From contig JBBPUQ010000004.1 in the NCBI GenBank assembly GCA_038501195.1, forward strand, positions 1,984,001 to 2,048,000: DNA of 64,000 nucleotides, in the 5' to 3' direction. Numbering within the stretch: the stretch's first letter is position 1; every line of letters starts with the position of its first letter. Positions 22,233-33,794 of the stretch are shown here, one piece after another. This stretch comes from Nemania diffusa (lineage: Eukaryota > Ascomycota > Sordariomycetes > Xylariales > Xylariaceae). Below the pieces are notes generated by a model. That model was not told the origin of the DNA and did not search any database. It saw only the letters and a program-made list of their open reading frames with translations. A program made the translations under genes and the position numbers.

Positions 22233-23361
22233 ATTCTGACTCTTGGGATAATTTTGTGTGACAACCACATTATATATATCGATATCTATGCATGATCTAT
22301 ATCATCACCAGACAGTCGGTCGGAGATATTGACCTTCCAGCGGCGTAAAACTCGGGGGGCCCAGATGATCTATGGTCGCAGAACTCCGCCCTGGCCGGTT
22401 CGACATGGGTTGAGTTAGGTATTTTTATTCGCGCCCAAGCTAATTATCCGCAGAGCCAGCTAGTTTCTACGTTCCATGAAAAATTCATATTTTAATGCAC
22501 AGGCATCAGGTATGGAAATAACCTAAAGATTGCGATGCTTTGTATGAAATCATACGGGGTTTCTATTATCTAGACCGCGTTGTTCTAAAGTAGTAGTTAC
22601 ACTGATGGTTAGCAAAATGCGCGCCAGTGAGAGTCCCGTATTGGACAAGATATCAAAGAATTATATGTGAGATAAATATCTCATGAGTATATATAGCACG
22701 GCTGTTGTCTATTTTTGGTTGACCATGTGAGGCTCTATCCTGACGCAGTCGTTGAACAAGCTCGCAACGCGATATGGCGTAGTAATGAAAGGCTGTTAAA
22801 CTATATCTAATTTAAATGCAAATTTTTGCAATATTGGGATATGAGTTAGGTAGTATATACGCTATTGATTTGACGATATTTAATAGAGAAGAAGATAAGC
22901 TACGTGGGCAGTCCATCGCAGCCCCGTGGGCTTCACATGTTATGTATCAAGAGGGCAAGTATGTCACAGGCATGAGAGGGGAAGTCGCAATTGTAGAAAA
23001 TTAAAGACTTTTTAGAGACTACCAACTTCCATGAGATGGCGATCGTTTGAGGCCATATCAAAACTGTGGTGTACCATGTTGATGACTAAGTTTGAGATAT
23101 TTTATCTCAGGGACCATATTAGAACGGATGAACTCCCATGCCGGTAAATCAACCACTCGAAACGTTGCCACGAACTTGCGCGTCTACTGCCAATTGTACC
23201 AAAGCCCAGATTCGAAACCTAAGGATCATACCGCACTTAATATCATTAGCTGAACTGGTCCTGCCTGAAAGATCTTTTGATAAATAGAAACATACCACAA
23301 TTGATAGGATTCAAGCTAGACAAACGCGTCATACATGAGATAGTATGAGTTGTAGTGAAGG

Positions 23362-24260
23362 CTAGAGATAACCATGATTGTCGTGTGGAAAGACCCAGGT
23401 AGCAGGTGCGAAACCGTAAGGGAAGGAACTAGGTGGATTCATCGTCGCCATCGTCGACGTGGGCGGCGACGTGTGCGCGGGGGCGAGCTGCGGAGGAAAA
23501 CCCATGTTAGCTGCGTAATCGAACGACTGGATGCCAGGGACAACTGGCATAGGCGAATGCGCTTGGGATTGACGATGATCACCACCACAGACCGGTAGTG
23601 TGTCTTGGTTACTCCGTTTATCGGTCGCTGAGACAAATAGGACGTCGTCATCATCGTCAGATTGCGCGTTGGCGGAAGGTGAAGCAGGTTGGGATTGGGA
23701 TGATGGGTGGTGTAGAGGTGTAGCGCTCGATGGATCGTCATTTCGATATTCAGGTTTCACGATTGCATCTTCATATTTGACTTCACCTTTGATGTTTCCC
23801 TCCGACTTGACAGGCTCGTCAATGTCGCCCTCCTCTTCATTGACCTCATCAAGCTTGCGCTTCTTGGCTGGGCGGGCCTTGGGCTTCTTCATCTCGTTGG
23901 GCTCCTTGGCCTCCTTCTTGACCCCATTGGAGGCGCCGCTGGGGGAGATGTTGTGTGCCTTCATTAGACGTTCGTATCGCTTGGCTCTACATAGAAATAG
24001 GAAGTCAGATTGAGGTAGAATTACCTTAGGTAGGCGAGAGATAGGAAGAGTTAACTTACGCAGCGCCCTTGCTGATGATATCGCATTCCTTGCGGACTTC
24101 CTCAAAGTCCACCTTAGAAGGTTAGCAATGTATGTCGAAGTAAGCGCTAGACAGATGATAGCAATGCTGTGGGTATCAAGCTTACCTTGCCCGCGGTAGA
24201 ATTGCGGATGCAAGAGATGAGGAAGCGGAATTGCGAATCGGTATCAGGGCCGGCAGGCAT
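23362..24260 (-). CDS. Myb-like DNA-binding protein (Myb_DNA-bind_8 type, 250 aa)
   Basis: Exons are 24260-24186, 24112-24060 and 23986-23362 on the minus strand. Introns start GTAAGC and GTAAGT, and the phases agree. The single Myb-like domain fills the first 55 residues: DTDSQFRFLISCIRNSTAGK, VDFEEVRKECDIISKGAA and AKRYERLMKAH, with the intron phase-2 split just before the third part. A basic NLS-like stretch follows (KKPKARPAKKRKLDE), then a SUMO-like VKSEG/VKYEDA segment and a proline/serine-rich tail. In this fungal family the domain is thought to bind DNA; targets are unknown. Its second splice position matches that of the other Myb-like genes in the window, so they share ancestry. Confidence 0.8.
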
Positions 24261-27200
24261 GTTGACGACGATGTATATGATAGGTAGGTGGATGTTGAAG
24301 TATGATAATGAATTTGGACAGGTTTGAGATGCTCTGCGTCAAGATGACGGGTGGAAAAGAGGATGGATGGAGAAAGAATGTTGTCAGTCGGAGGAGTTGA
24401 CTACATAGGTAGGTAAGGTAGGACGTGTTAGGTAAGAAGCCCAAGCAGGGAAACAGGGAGAACGACGGGAGAAGTTCAATTTGAGTAGCCTGGTGAGCTT
24501 AGGATGTCCGGGTTATGCTTGATTGAATGCCGGGTTGACACGGAAGGTGATGTTGTTACTCTAACATCAGCTTTCTAGTAGTCCAGTTAGAGGACCACTT
24601 CTGGAAGTAGCAGAATGACGCTAGTTCTATTAGGCTGGTTACTTTCTGAGGGTATCTGACCATGTACAGGCGAGTCTGACGAATAGCAAGGTATTCTTGA
24701 GACAGAATATGTCCAGTTACAGACTTCAAATATAAACCACCAGGCACTAGATAGTACTTCCTCCCCCAATTAATGTCCTTTGAAAAGTTTCAAAGCAATC
24801 TGGATATCCGGCCTCTAATTTTGCAGACCATATTCTCTATCACAAAGGCTGGTGTGCAAATGGGCTTTTTAATCCTGCTAGAATAATCTTTTAACACTCC
24901 TATGATAAACCACCAACAACTGAAAATTAAATCTTACAATTAATGTAAGGACAATATTTTTCTTGCTTTAAATTATAAAGAAAATAAATGGATTTATTGT
25001 CACTCCCCTTGCTTTTACTCTGCTGGCTTGTTACAATTTTTACTTCTGTAAACCGATAACAAAGTTGAACATCAGCTCCAATTGTAGTGAACTATACCAT
25101 AAGTATTATCAAAATCAATTCAATGTTCACTAGATCTAGTGTTATAAAATGGTCATGAATCTACCTTAATCTCCAAGGCTCTGCATGTCAATGTCAACAA
25201 AATTGGCCTCATCGAGTTGAGATGTAGTCGTGGAGATCACAGGGGCTAGAGTCTTGATTGGTCACCTTTCTTAGGTAGAGTTCGGAACTCACTTACGGGT
25301 ACCTTCCTACCTAGTACTTTCCTACGACCCTCAATATATTGTACATTGCATGTAGGTAGGTAGGTACCTAGGCGTTTGGGTACACTACAAGTTACGGCAC
25401 GGCTGTACACCTGGTTCTTAAGTACCTACTTACTACCCAATACCTGTCTCCTCCCCAATTGATGCGGGTACAAAGTACCTACCTACATAGGGAGGATACT
25501 TTGTCAGTTGAGATGTACCCCTCTTGCTGGTAGTAACTAGGTAGGAATGGGGTCAAGCAATTCGATGCTAAGGAAGGAGGGTGGTTGGTTCAAGTTGGAG
25601 CTACGGGAGGGCTCAGTCATCAAGTCGGTAGGCAATTAACAATGTATTTCATTTTATCAGATCCGCTAACCGGCTTGCGTAAGAGTATCTACACGTAGGG
25701 GTAAAGGAGGACCTCTATCACATGTTTGCATTATCGAATTACAGTTTTAAACAATTTGTAGAACCATTACGGGGGCAGATTTGAAGTCGAACACGATGTT
25801 ACATACGTAAATAAGAGCAGACATGGGCGATCGAGCTGAAAGGATAGCTCAGAAAGGCTGATATATTACAACAAGGAGACTGTAGTTATCTAGGCTACTC
25901 TTTAAATGCAGCATGTCCCGAGTCAATCAAGGAGGCGCCCTACAAATATAATTCATTCCATGCTACACATGATAAAATCAGGGACCCCTCAGACAGGGTA
26001 GAAACGTGCCGGCAACAGCGTAGAAAGTCCAGACGGAACGTATGATTAGACAGAGATTGAATTCAAACGATGCTAAGCTTGTCTAGTTCAATATATCAAC
26101 CTCCCTGTATAAATGGGAGGTCGGCATTAGTACCAGGAGAAGCCTTACCCTTGTATTACTCGCATATGCCATGGCTTGCTCAAATACTTGGGAAGCTGTC
26201 GAGCATGTCCTACAGTCTCCACAGAGCAGCATTATGTGCCAATGTAAATAAGGTGGTTGAACTTGCGACTATTATGAAGACACTCCACTCAACTATTGAC
26301 CTAGTGAATGATGTAAACATTGTATTACCTAGAGTAAGGTAAAGACACGATCACAGTCGCCCAAGAAAGGTTTGGAGTCTGCCATCAAGATAACTGCTTA
26401 CTATCGTGTCACGGACATGTGTAATATTCATGCAACTAGGCCCAATTCGCCAGAATATCCATCAGATTTTATAAGGGAACAATATATCTCATAGCTCGTA
26501 AGATCACGGCCTAAGGGCGCTATGTTGATGTTCGCATGTGTAAGATAACATGCAAAAGATAGGTTCGGACATGAACCAGGCACGTGGAAAGACGAGTGGT
26601 CTTCAGTGCGCGCGGGTGGGTTATCTCAGCTGGGGCTTGACATGTACTGTAGGTCGAATCTGTGCTCCTACCAACCAATTGATGCTGACTGTGATTAGCC
26701 AGGCTAACTTGCCGCTTAGTTAGATAGGTGTGTCATTGGTTTGAATCGTGAACCCATCCACATCGCCGTGTTGCAAGCCTCCGTCGGCGGTTAAGAATGT
26801 TACGATGCCCGTGACCGAAATGGGTGATAGGGCGTTTAGAAGGTGCCTCGGCCCCTTTGCTCGGAATATTAGGCGGAGACTACAGTGCACGGAGTCATAT
26901 TCAGCACTAAATGGCTACCTAATAACAGCGCAACGGCTAGGCGCTAATACCCACTGGACACCGGCACTTTAGCTCCACCAAGGTAAGAACAGAGTGGAAC
27001 AATAGCACTCTATCTATGACGTAACTGTAGCCACCACGTTCAAGAATTGTTGCGCGGGAGAATAAATAGGTAACAAATAGTGGCGTTTTTATCGGAGTCT
27101 CGGGTCCTCGAATACATACCAATTCCGAGAAAAAACATTTGCAGTGAGCACAAACCCACCCGGCGGCGAACGGTAAGCTACCGTAAATCAACATACCGGT

Positions 27201-27353
27201 GCGAAAAATGCCTTGTTTCAGCGCGTGTGCAGAATCTCTCGCTACTTTAGATAACAGCTGTCGCATCTTCCCCAACTGTGGATGAGGTTTCTTTGATATA
27301 GTCACTCTTCCTGCTTCAGGTCCTGCGCTTCTGAAAAGCAGCCGACTATTACA
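24261..27353. other. 3-kb AT-rich intergenic region, no supported gene
   Basis: 24261-24500 is the leader of the Myb-like gene. 24770-25300 is very AT-rich. TAGGTAGGTACC copies cluster at 25300-25560. Short frames at 26070-26340 and 26750-27300 lack protein-like features. The last 50 bases form the leader of het-C. Confidence 0.5.
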
Positions 27354-29413
27354 ATGTCCTCCCGCTCTTTATTACTGCCTTGCCTCATCCTATGCCTGCT
27401 AATCCTTGTGCCCCAGGCATCGGCCTTCGGTGCAGGTGAGGTGCCTGTCGCTAGCGAATTCAAGGGATATGTCTGGCGTCACGGCGACATATGCGAAGTC
27501 CTGCAATTCTTGCCCTCCAGCTTCATCACGAGCCACAGGTTCACGCAATTGGAGCGTAAGCAGATCTACTTCGGCAATTGGCTGCGTGATTTCTCTCAGG
27601 TCATCGACACGACTCTTCTAGAGAACGTGGATGAGGCTATTCTACGCGCTATCGTGGCTGTTATGGGCTTCCTGGAATTCGGATTCGCGACTGATGAGTT
27701 CGATGTAACACGAGAGCGACTCGGCTGCTATAGCCATGTTGAGCACATTGACAATCCCGCCGGCTACGTGGATAACGCCAAGGAAATCGATGAGCGTCTT
27801 AGAGGCCCCGTAGATCCAAGAGAGCTTGAGTTCGATCCTACAACGGGCATGAAGAACTATGTCGCCAATTCTGGGCAAGGATGGCCGACCTCGGCAGACT
27901 ACATTCGTGAGCAGCTCAAAAAGTCCATTGACTTAGGAAGGCTGAAGCGAAACTCTGGCGCAAAGAAGGAGAGCTACATACATCTCGGAGCAGCCCTGCA
28001 TACTCTGGAAGACTTCTCTGCACATAGCAATTTTATCGAACTCTGCTTGCATGAGCTGGGAGAAGAGCAGGTCTTCCCGTTCGTTGGAGATGAGTGCAGG
28101 ATTGACACTCCTCACCGGATGTGGAAATATAAGAAAGTCGCACCTCTTGTGACAGGTACATTCGGCATGTTGGACATATTCCATAGTCTCCTGGGAGAGG
28201 CAGACGATATGGCAATCTTACAGTCGAAAGGGTCTCTAGGAGAACTTGAAAAGAAGCTGGGCTATGGCGGAATGGCATTCGAGCAGCTATATGATCTCAT
28301 CAAGAGTGCCATAGAAATCATTACTAAGGGTGGAAATGGCGATAATCCGTTACTTCAGCAGCTAGAGACAGTGGGAATGATTTTCAATAAAGCGAAGGAA
28401 AATACTCCAGGTATTTTAGACCCCATCTACCCTTTAGCAGCGACAATGATGATACTAGCGATTCTAATTGAGCAGATGGTATCAATAATGCCAGCAATTC
28501 CAGCTTTTTTTGGCAGGCCATTGAACCCGCTTTCTATCTTCACGACCGAATGTCGAAGTGGATGCAAGAGAGCTCACAAGAATCAGGAGAGATAGGACTA
28601 AACGAATCAAGAAGCCAACTTGGGGACAAGACAAATCAACTTGTTTTTCAATTCCTCACTGTCATAATCGAATCGGCTGTGAAGGAACTCCGGAACGCAG
28701 TCAAGGCAGCGAAAGACAAGGTCGACGAGGAGGCTGCTAAATCTACTTCTGCCGCGGTGTACCAAGATGGATCATCAGCCTCAGACCCTAGCCATTCCGA
28801 CCTCTCCAAAGACCACTTCAGCAACGTACTCAACCAAGTCGCCGGCCTTGTCGCGACAGCGACAACGAATTGGACGACGCAGCAGGTAGTAAGATGCTGG
28901 GATGACCCAACAATAGATGCCGACAAAACCATCGACTCTATCCTGACGATTCTGCACCATCCTGCTTTTCCTAAGAAGAAGACCATCATTCAACAATACA
29001 TGTTCGACGAAGTTAAGAAATGGTGGGAGCGCACTTCGCCTGATGAAAAAGACCGCTTGCGCCGCCAACTCACCCGAGAAAGCGTCCAAGAGCGAGGCCA
29101 CGAGAACCATGAGTTGACTCTGAAAGATCTCATCACGACAGAAAGGGGCGCCGCGGAATTCCCCGGCTCGCGACCAGACGTCATAGCACCTCCGAGGAGA
29201 GCATCTTTCCCTTTGGCCTGGGCCATCAAGGAAGCTGCGAAAGACATGAAGCTAGTACTATCGTTCATACGGAGGGGCTTACGAAATCCTGTTGGGGCCG
29301 TAGGGGAGGTATTATCGACAGCGGGCAACTTAGTATATGGCTCCGGCCGGTTGGCGTTCGATATGGTTGGGTGGTTAACGGAAAGACTTCCCAGTCTAAC
29401 TTCAGGGCGTTAG
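27354..29413 (+). CDS. het-C: HET-C heterokaryon-incompatibility family protein, with a frame interruption in a T run
   Basis: The N-terminus is a signal peptide (SLLLPCLILCLLILVPQASA) followed by the HET-C domain: WRHGDICEVLQFLP, KQIYFGNWLRDFSQ, LGFATDE-type and RLGCYSHVEHIDNPAGY blocks, RRLRGP-like ERLRGPVD, GMKNYVAN and HLGAALHTLEDFSAHSNF. The last two are hallmark blocks of the family. In Neurospora het-c alleles trigger heterokaryon incompatibility. The frame opened at 27354 runs to 28595, while clearly homologous sequence continues from about 28517 to 29413 in another frame. Either a 38-base intron (28479-28516, GTATCA to GGCAG) joins them, giving about 673 aa, or the seven-T run at 28505-28511 has lost one base. 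The intron has the right phase but is short and lacks a good branch site. Confidence 0.8.
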
Positions 29414-29938
29414 TACGTCGTTGAACAACCTCAGTGTGTTGTATATGTATATATTACTTTCCTCGGGCTGACAGCTAACTCGCGATATCGGATAGACGTT
29501 ACTTGTTATATAGACGGGCAAAACTCGCGATAGAGCCAGATACCCAGCTTTAAGCTTACTAGAGTTCAAATGCGATTCGTCTACGAAGAAAAAGAAGACC
29601 CTTTAATACTAGAACTTTTATTTCATTTGTGCAATGGACTAACGTCCAGGACTATTGCTCATCTTGAGCGGTGATTCAACCTTTCAGAAGTGTGCAAATC
29701 CTACCCGAACGCCGAAATCATCGATGTGTGCAAATCCAGATGGATGAGAGGTGTGAAAGCTATATCCACCCATACCACGTTGCAAATTATGAACACAAAC
29801 ATGTACCTCTCCAACCTCTACCCTAGAACCTCAAACCTGAACGCCCAAGATTGGCACTCTTTCGTGTCGGTCATGAAATGTCGTGATGCCTAGACTTAGA
29901 AAGCCGGCGTAGGTAGAATTGGTGATGAGGAAATGAGA
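29414..29938. other. Intergenic between convergent het-C and the Myb cassette gene
   Basis: No gene is supported. Confidence 0.55.
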
Positions 29939-32088
29939 TTAGACCTCGCCATCGTCATCATCATCGTCGAGATGGACCGGGTCATATCCGAGAGGTTCCA
30001 TCCTATGTAAATAATTAGTTTCTGGTACGAAAATCTCCATACAATGGCAGACTAGCATACGCCATAGACTTACTTGACCTTGAGCTTCTTCACATCGGGC
30101 TTGTCATACTCGTCCTCGTCGACATCGACGTCGACATCGGCAGCAACCTGATGGGTGCGCTTTTTGCCAGTCGAGCCAGTGGGCTTCTTCTGCTTGGCAG
30201 CGCCGGCAGGCTTGGCCGGGGTGGAAGGTGCACTTGCATCCTTTTTCTTGAGCTTCTGGAGGTGCTGTCTGTGAACCAGTGAAAAGTCAGCAATCTAGTC
30301 TCAAAACAAGTGGTCGATGGGTAAGTAAAAACTAGTTGAAAGAAAGACAGATCGAGCAAGTTAGTAAGGCAACGCGCGCCATGTTAGAATGGTATCAGTG
30401 GTAGACATGAGTGGCAACAATAGTAGGGAGCCGTTCCAAGGCATCCCTATGTCTGTAAGTGTAGCCCTAGTACCAAGGATCGCAGAGATGAATATTCACT
30501 ATTCAGGCTTAGGAGAAGAGACAGAGATGATCGCCCGAAGCAGATCGGATCGAGCAAATGGCGTGTCCGGCAGGGTTGGTGCTCATTGTGATATATTTTG
30601 TAAACAGTATGAATTCAGTAGAGTTGCAGTAGAAGTGTGCAAGATGATGGAAGAAGGTAGGTAAACTTGGGTTTAAAGCATTGTCGAAAGTATGATGGGA
30701 TAGAAAAAGGAAGCAGGTAATAGTTAGTTGTTTATAGAAGGTATTTTGTTGGAAGGTGTTGATAGAAGTTGCTAGGGACATGTGGTGAAGACTGCTTGTC
30801 ATCACAAAAGCAACCTCGCTATTAGTGAGGTCGACAATAGGGACAGCCTTCGAGGTAGTAACTAACATACCTGAGGGCTGACTCAGTGAAGGTGTAACCC
30901 ATGTCACGAAGGCTGGCCATAATGCGATCCCAATCTGCACGAGGCAGCTGGGAAACATTGACAGCAATCAGCACATCTTCGTGGACCTTCTCGTTCCACT
31001 TCATGACGTTGTTGGAGGACATGGTGGCAGGGTGTAGGTACAAAGATCAGAGTGCAAGTAAGAAGTAGAGAGGGAAGATATGAAGGGAAAAATCAGGTGA
31101 AGGTGTGAAATGATATGATGAAATTTTGTAGACCTGTTCTGTTGAGGGTTGATGGAAGTAGAAGCAGAAGTGGTTGGGGTGCGTGTTCAGGTGGTTGAGT
31201 GATTGAGTGCTGAAGTGAGAGCAGTAGGAACAAAATGTGAAAGATAAAACAAAGTAGGAAGGAAGGAGCAAGGGACGGGATGTACGTTGGGCTAAAGTAT
31301 GGGCAGGTTCAAAGTCAAGCTCAAGCTCAAGGTCGAGTCAACAAGCTAATTTGCATGCATCAGTTCACAACCTACCGAATCCCGTTCCAGTTGACGTCGT
31401 GACCAAAGCGACCGTTCATCATGGCCACGATTGCATCCTTGTCTTCCTTCGTAAAGGAGATGTCAAGGGTCTCATAGATAGAAAGAAAGAGATGAGAGAG
31501 CATTCTCTCATCCCACTTCTTGCCGCCTTTGGTAGGCGAAGACATTGTGACGTTAATGTCGTGCAGGGTGGGATATGCGTCGCGAGAATCTCGTAGAGGA
31601 AAATAGATGTGGAAATGATATGTAGAGCTGAAGGGAGAGGTAAAGTGATGAGGTGGTTGAGGCGATTGAGGCGATTGAAGAAATTGATGAGGTCGGAGTG
31701 TTGGAAGTTGGGTGAAACGAGTAAGTAGGCAAGAGTAAATAAGAACAGACTTGGTTGGTGTAACGGATTCCAAACATGTCACGCGTTGCCTGCGTTGCTC
31801 GCGTTGCCAGGTAATGTAGGTAGGTACATGTAGTTAGGTAGTTAGGTACCTAGTCATCAATGCCAGGGTTGGAATTGAAGGAAGAGAAGTAGTATGTAGA
31901 AGAAGAAAACTGCAACTTTACCGGATGCCTTCCCAAGAGGTGCAGAAGCCGTTGTCATTCATATCCTTAACAAGGGCTGCTTGCTGATCCGACTTGATCG
32001 TCCCATGCATACGTGCTAGCGCAGCTGCTAAAGCCTCGTGGGCATCTCCAGTCCATTTGAACTCCTTACTTCCTTTGCCGGTTGACAT
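29939..32088 (-). CDS. Myb-like gene with three alternative first exons and one shared 3' part
   Basis: The shared exons are 30268-30074 and 30002-29939, joined across a GTAAGT...ACATAG intron. They encode QHLQKLKKKDASAP, a lysine-rich linker, a DVDVDVDEDEY acidic run, KKLKVKMEP (SUMO-like) and a DDDDDD tail. Upstream lie three first exons, each with its own ATG and a Myb-like helix set, each ending two bases into an arginine codon: 31022-30871, 31545-31376 and 32088-31922. Each joins the shared exon in frame, predicting proteins of 136, 142 and 141 aa. No private second exon exists between one first exon and the next. Each is preceded by pyrimidine-rich, promoter-like DNA. The splice point falls at the same place in the domain as in the neighbouring Myb-like genes at 23.4 and 33 kb. 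Alternatively, two cassettes could be dead partial duplicates. Confidence 0.68.
30420..30586 (-). pseudogene. Decayed fourth Myb-like first-exon cassette inside the intron
   Basis: A start-like CACAATGAGC at 30586 opens a segment about 167 bases long, matching the intact cassettes. One frame downstream reads DLLRAIISVSSPKPE, which aligns with helix 1 of the family, then two adjacent stops where the intact copies have their conserved tryptophan region, then a PWNGS end resembling NWNGIR of cassette 2. The ATG is one frame off and the splice donor is lost. The similarity is short and judged by eye. Confidence 0.42.
30871..31022 (-). other. Alternative first exon 1 (proximal), Myb-like half-domain
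   Basis: 152 bases, 50 codons plus two bases. It starts in a good context (CCACCATGTCC). The protein reads KWNEKVHEDVLIAV, then DWDRIMASLRDMGYTF, ending ESALR at a GTATGT donor. It has the tryptophan-hydrophobic spacing of a Myb-like domain. The intron to the shared exon is 602 bases, unusually long here, and contains a decayed cassette. Confidence 0.7.
31376..31545 (-). other. Alternative first exon 2 (middle), Myb-like half-domain
   Basis: 170 bases, 56 codons plus two bases, start context TCACAATGTCT. It encodes KKWDERMLSHLFLSIYETL and then DKDAIVAMMNGRF, ending NWNGIR at donor GTAGGT. Unspliced reading stops at once (the donor creates TAG), so it makes no useful protein unless spliced to the shared exon. 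Confidence 0.66.
31922..32088 (-). other. Alternative first exon 3 (distal), Myb-like half-domain
   Basis: 167 bases, 55 codons plus two bases. It encodes EFKWTGDAHEALAAALARM and QAALVKDMNDNGF, ending SWEGIR at a donor reading GTAAAG, weaker than the other two. As in cassette 2, the unspliced frame ends immediately at TAA formed by the donor. Confidence 0.64.
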
Positions 32089-32813
32089 TTTGTAGGTAAT
32101 TGTATCGATAGTGAGGGGGGCTAATGTAGTTTAGGGTAGGAGGCCAATTGGTATTAGTCGTGAGTAAAAAGTGACTTAGTACGGCGTTGCCAAGCAGGAA
32201 AGGCGTAACGTAGAATTTGATGCGACCAATTTAGAGGCCGGGTGGCGGTAGGGATTCGAGGTGATTTTGGTGAGTGCACTTGTAAGTTAGGTTAGATAGG
32301 TAGGCAGAGAGACCGTGGGAGGATCGATCATCCCCCACTGTCCTCAATGTTCAGCCGGAGCGCTGCCTTGCCTCCTAGGTATTGTGTTTATTATCTTGCA
32401 GAAGCAAGTTTTCTGTTTAATTCAATTTAAACCAAGCCTGCTGCCAACGCCTCGTTATTTCATCGACGCTACGCTTATCAAACCTACAATCCTTTCTTAT
32501 AGATATCTCCAAAAGTTCATATCCCGAATAACTCCGGCAATACCAAGCATCTATCATCCCAAGTCTCTAAACCGACGCTATTGTTCGATGAGCTTCCTCC
32601 GCGTCTAGTGGCACCAAATATGCACCAAAACACCGCTGTTGAGTAGACGTGGGCTGCGAGAGGCGATCATACAACCTCGACAGTGGTCTGCCGCAAGGCC
32701 GTTGAATGACTATTTTCACATCTGCAGCCCACGACTATCGTTAGGCTTCGCCAAAATAACTGAATCTATGTTAAAGAGAACAATTCATGTACGGCCGCGG
32801 GGAATTGAAAGGC
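32089..32813. other. Upstream region of the distal Myb cassette and 3' end of the next gene
   Basis: I searched for another phase-2 Myb-like first exon here and did not find one. Confidence 0.5.
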
Positions 32814-33794
32814 TTACGTTGGAGGTTCAAAGTCATCTACAGTACTGGGAATACCGTCAGCTGCTAGAGCAAGAACGGCCTCGTCGTCATTCGTCTGTTG
32901 GTCTTCCTCGTCGACATCATCCAGCCGTTGACGTTTCGCTGGCTGCTCTTCGAGATCGACGGTGGGTTCATCTATAGACATTGAACCTGGTTCTGATGCT
33001 CCGGCGGAAGTTGGCACCGGTAGAGGAGTGGGAGCTGATGGAGCTAATGGGTCTGGTGGATCAATGGTCTGTGTCCCCGACGTAGGTCTGGCTGCTTGGG
33101 AAGGTTGCTCTTCTTCCGGTTCCATCTTAGCAAGAATAGCTGGTACGGCTTTCCTAGGTCTCCCGCGCCCAGGACCAGGACGCCGTGTGATAGGGTTGGC
33201 ATTCGGGTCAGCCTTACGTTGACTGTCTAGATTTGAACCGTTCGGCTCGGCCTTATTTTGAGCCCTACGAAGACCTTGGAAATGTTGACTGGCACACGTC
33301 AGCTCTTATTACAATCCGGTCAATTGCCACTGAAAAAAAGCGCTCATGAATCCTTGTAATTTAAGAGGGATGAAGAGGGCCATGAGGGCCGCGGAGTTGT
33401 GTAAGCGCTCGTTATCCTTGGGAGCAGGTTTCCCATGAGCGCGCAGGAGGGATACAGCAGCGAGTAGTTGTGTTCTACAGCTTTGACTTGTATGGCCTGA
33501 GGTTTTTCACATGTGGCACGCCTAACTCCGGTAGACACGTAATACACTACACGCCGCCGATGCGACGGCGATGAGGATGCCGTCTCAACGGAATAATGAG
33601 AGAAAAGAAAACTATATGTAATGTAAGGTAAAACAAACTCACCGACATCCCTCATTTGTGAAGCCGTAGCCTATGGACCGCATGTGATTGCCAATGGTGG
33701 TCCATTCAGCGCCACTTATGACGCCGATATTCTTTACTGAGAGGATGGTGAAGAAGAGATCTTTATCCGCTCGATCATTCCAGTTTTTATTCAT
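32814..33794 (-). CDS. Myb-like protein with AT-hook-like motif (208 aa)
   Basis: Exons are 33794-33643 and 33288-32814 on the minus strand; the 354-base intron begins GTGAGT and ends GCCAG. The first exon is 152 bases, exactly the length of proximal cassette 1 in the neighbouring gene, and encodes NWNDRADKDLFFTILSV, AEWTTIGNHMRSIGYGF and NEGCR. Exon 2 continues QHFQGLRRAQ, then an AT-hook-like PGRGRPRK, a proline-rich region and KRQRLDDVDEED (NLS plus acidic tail). It is therefore a complete stand-alone version of the cassette gene. Likely a nuclear transcription regulator; targets unknown. Confidence 0.75.

Larger units (their letters stand above)
19891..23361. other. Long intergenic region, promoter/leader of the coiled-coil gene plus AT-rich DNA
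   Basis: 19968-21410 is pyrimidine-rich on the minus strand and contains several open frames of leader-like composition, which I do not call as genes. It holds a strong palindrome at 20655-20681 and more TAGGTACC copies at 21500-21600. 21600-23360 is AT-rich with no gene; a perfect 9-bp stem hairpin lies at 22212-22232. Confidence 0.5.

Noticed and set aside
26070..26342. 90-codon plus-strand frame
   Set aside because: No domain, no splice partners, and it sits in AT-rich DNA with many random short frames.
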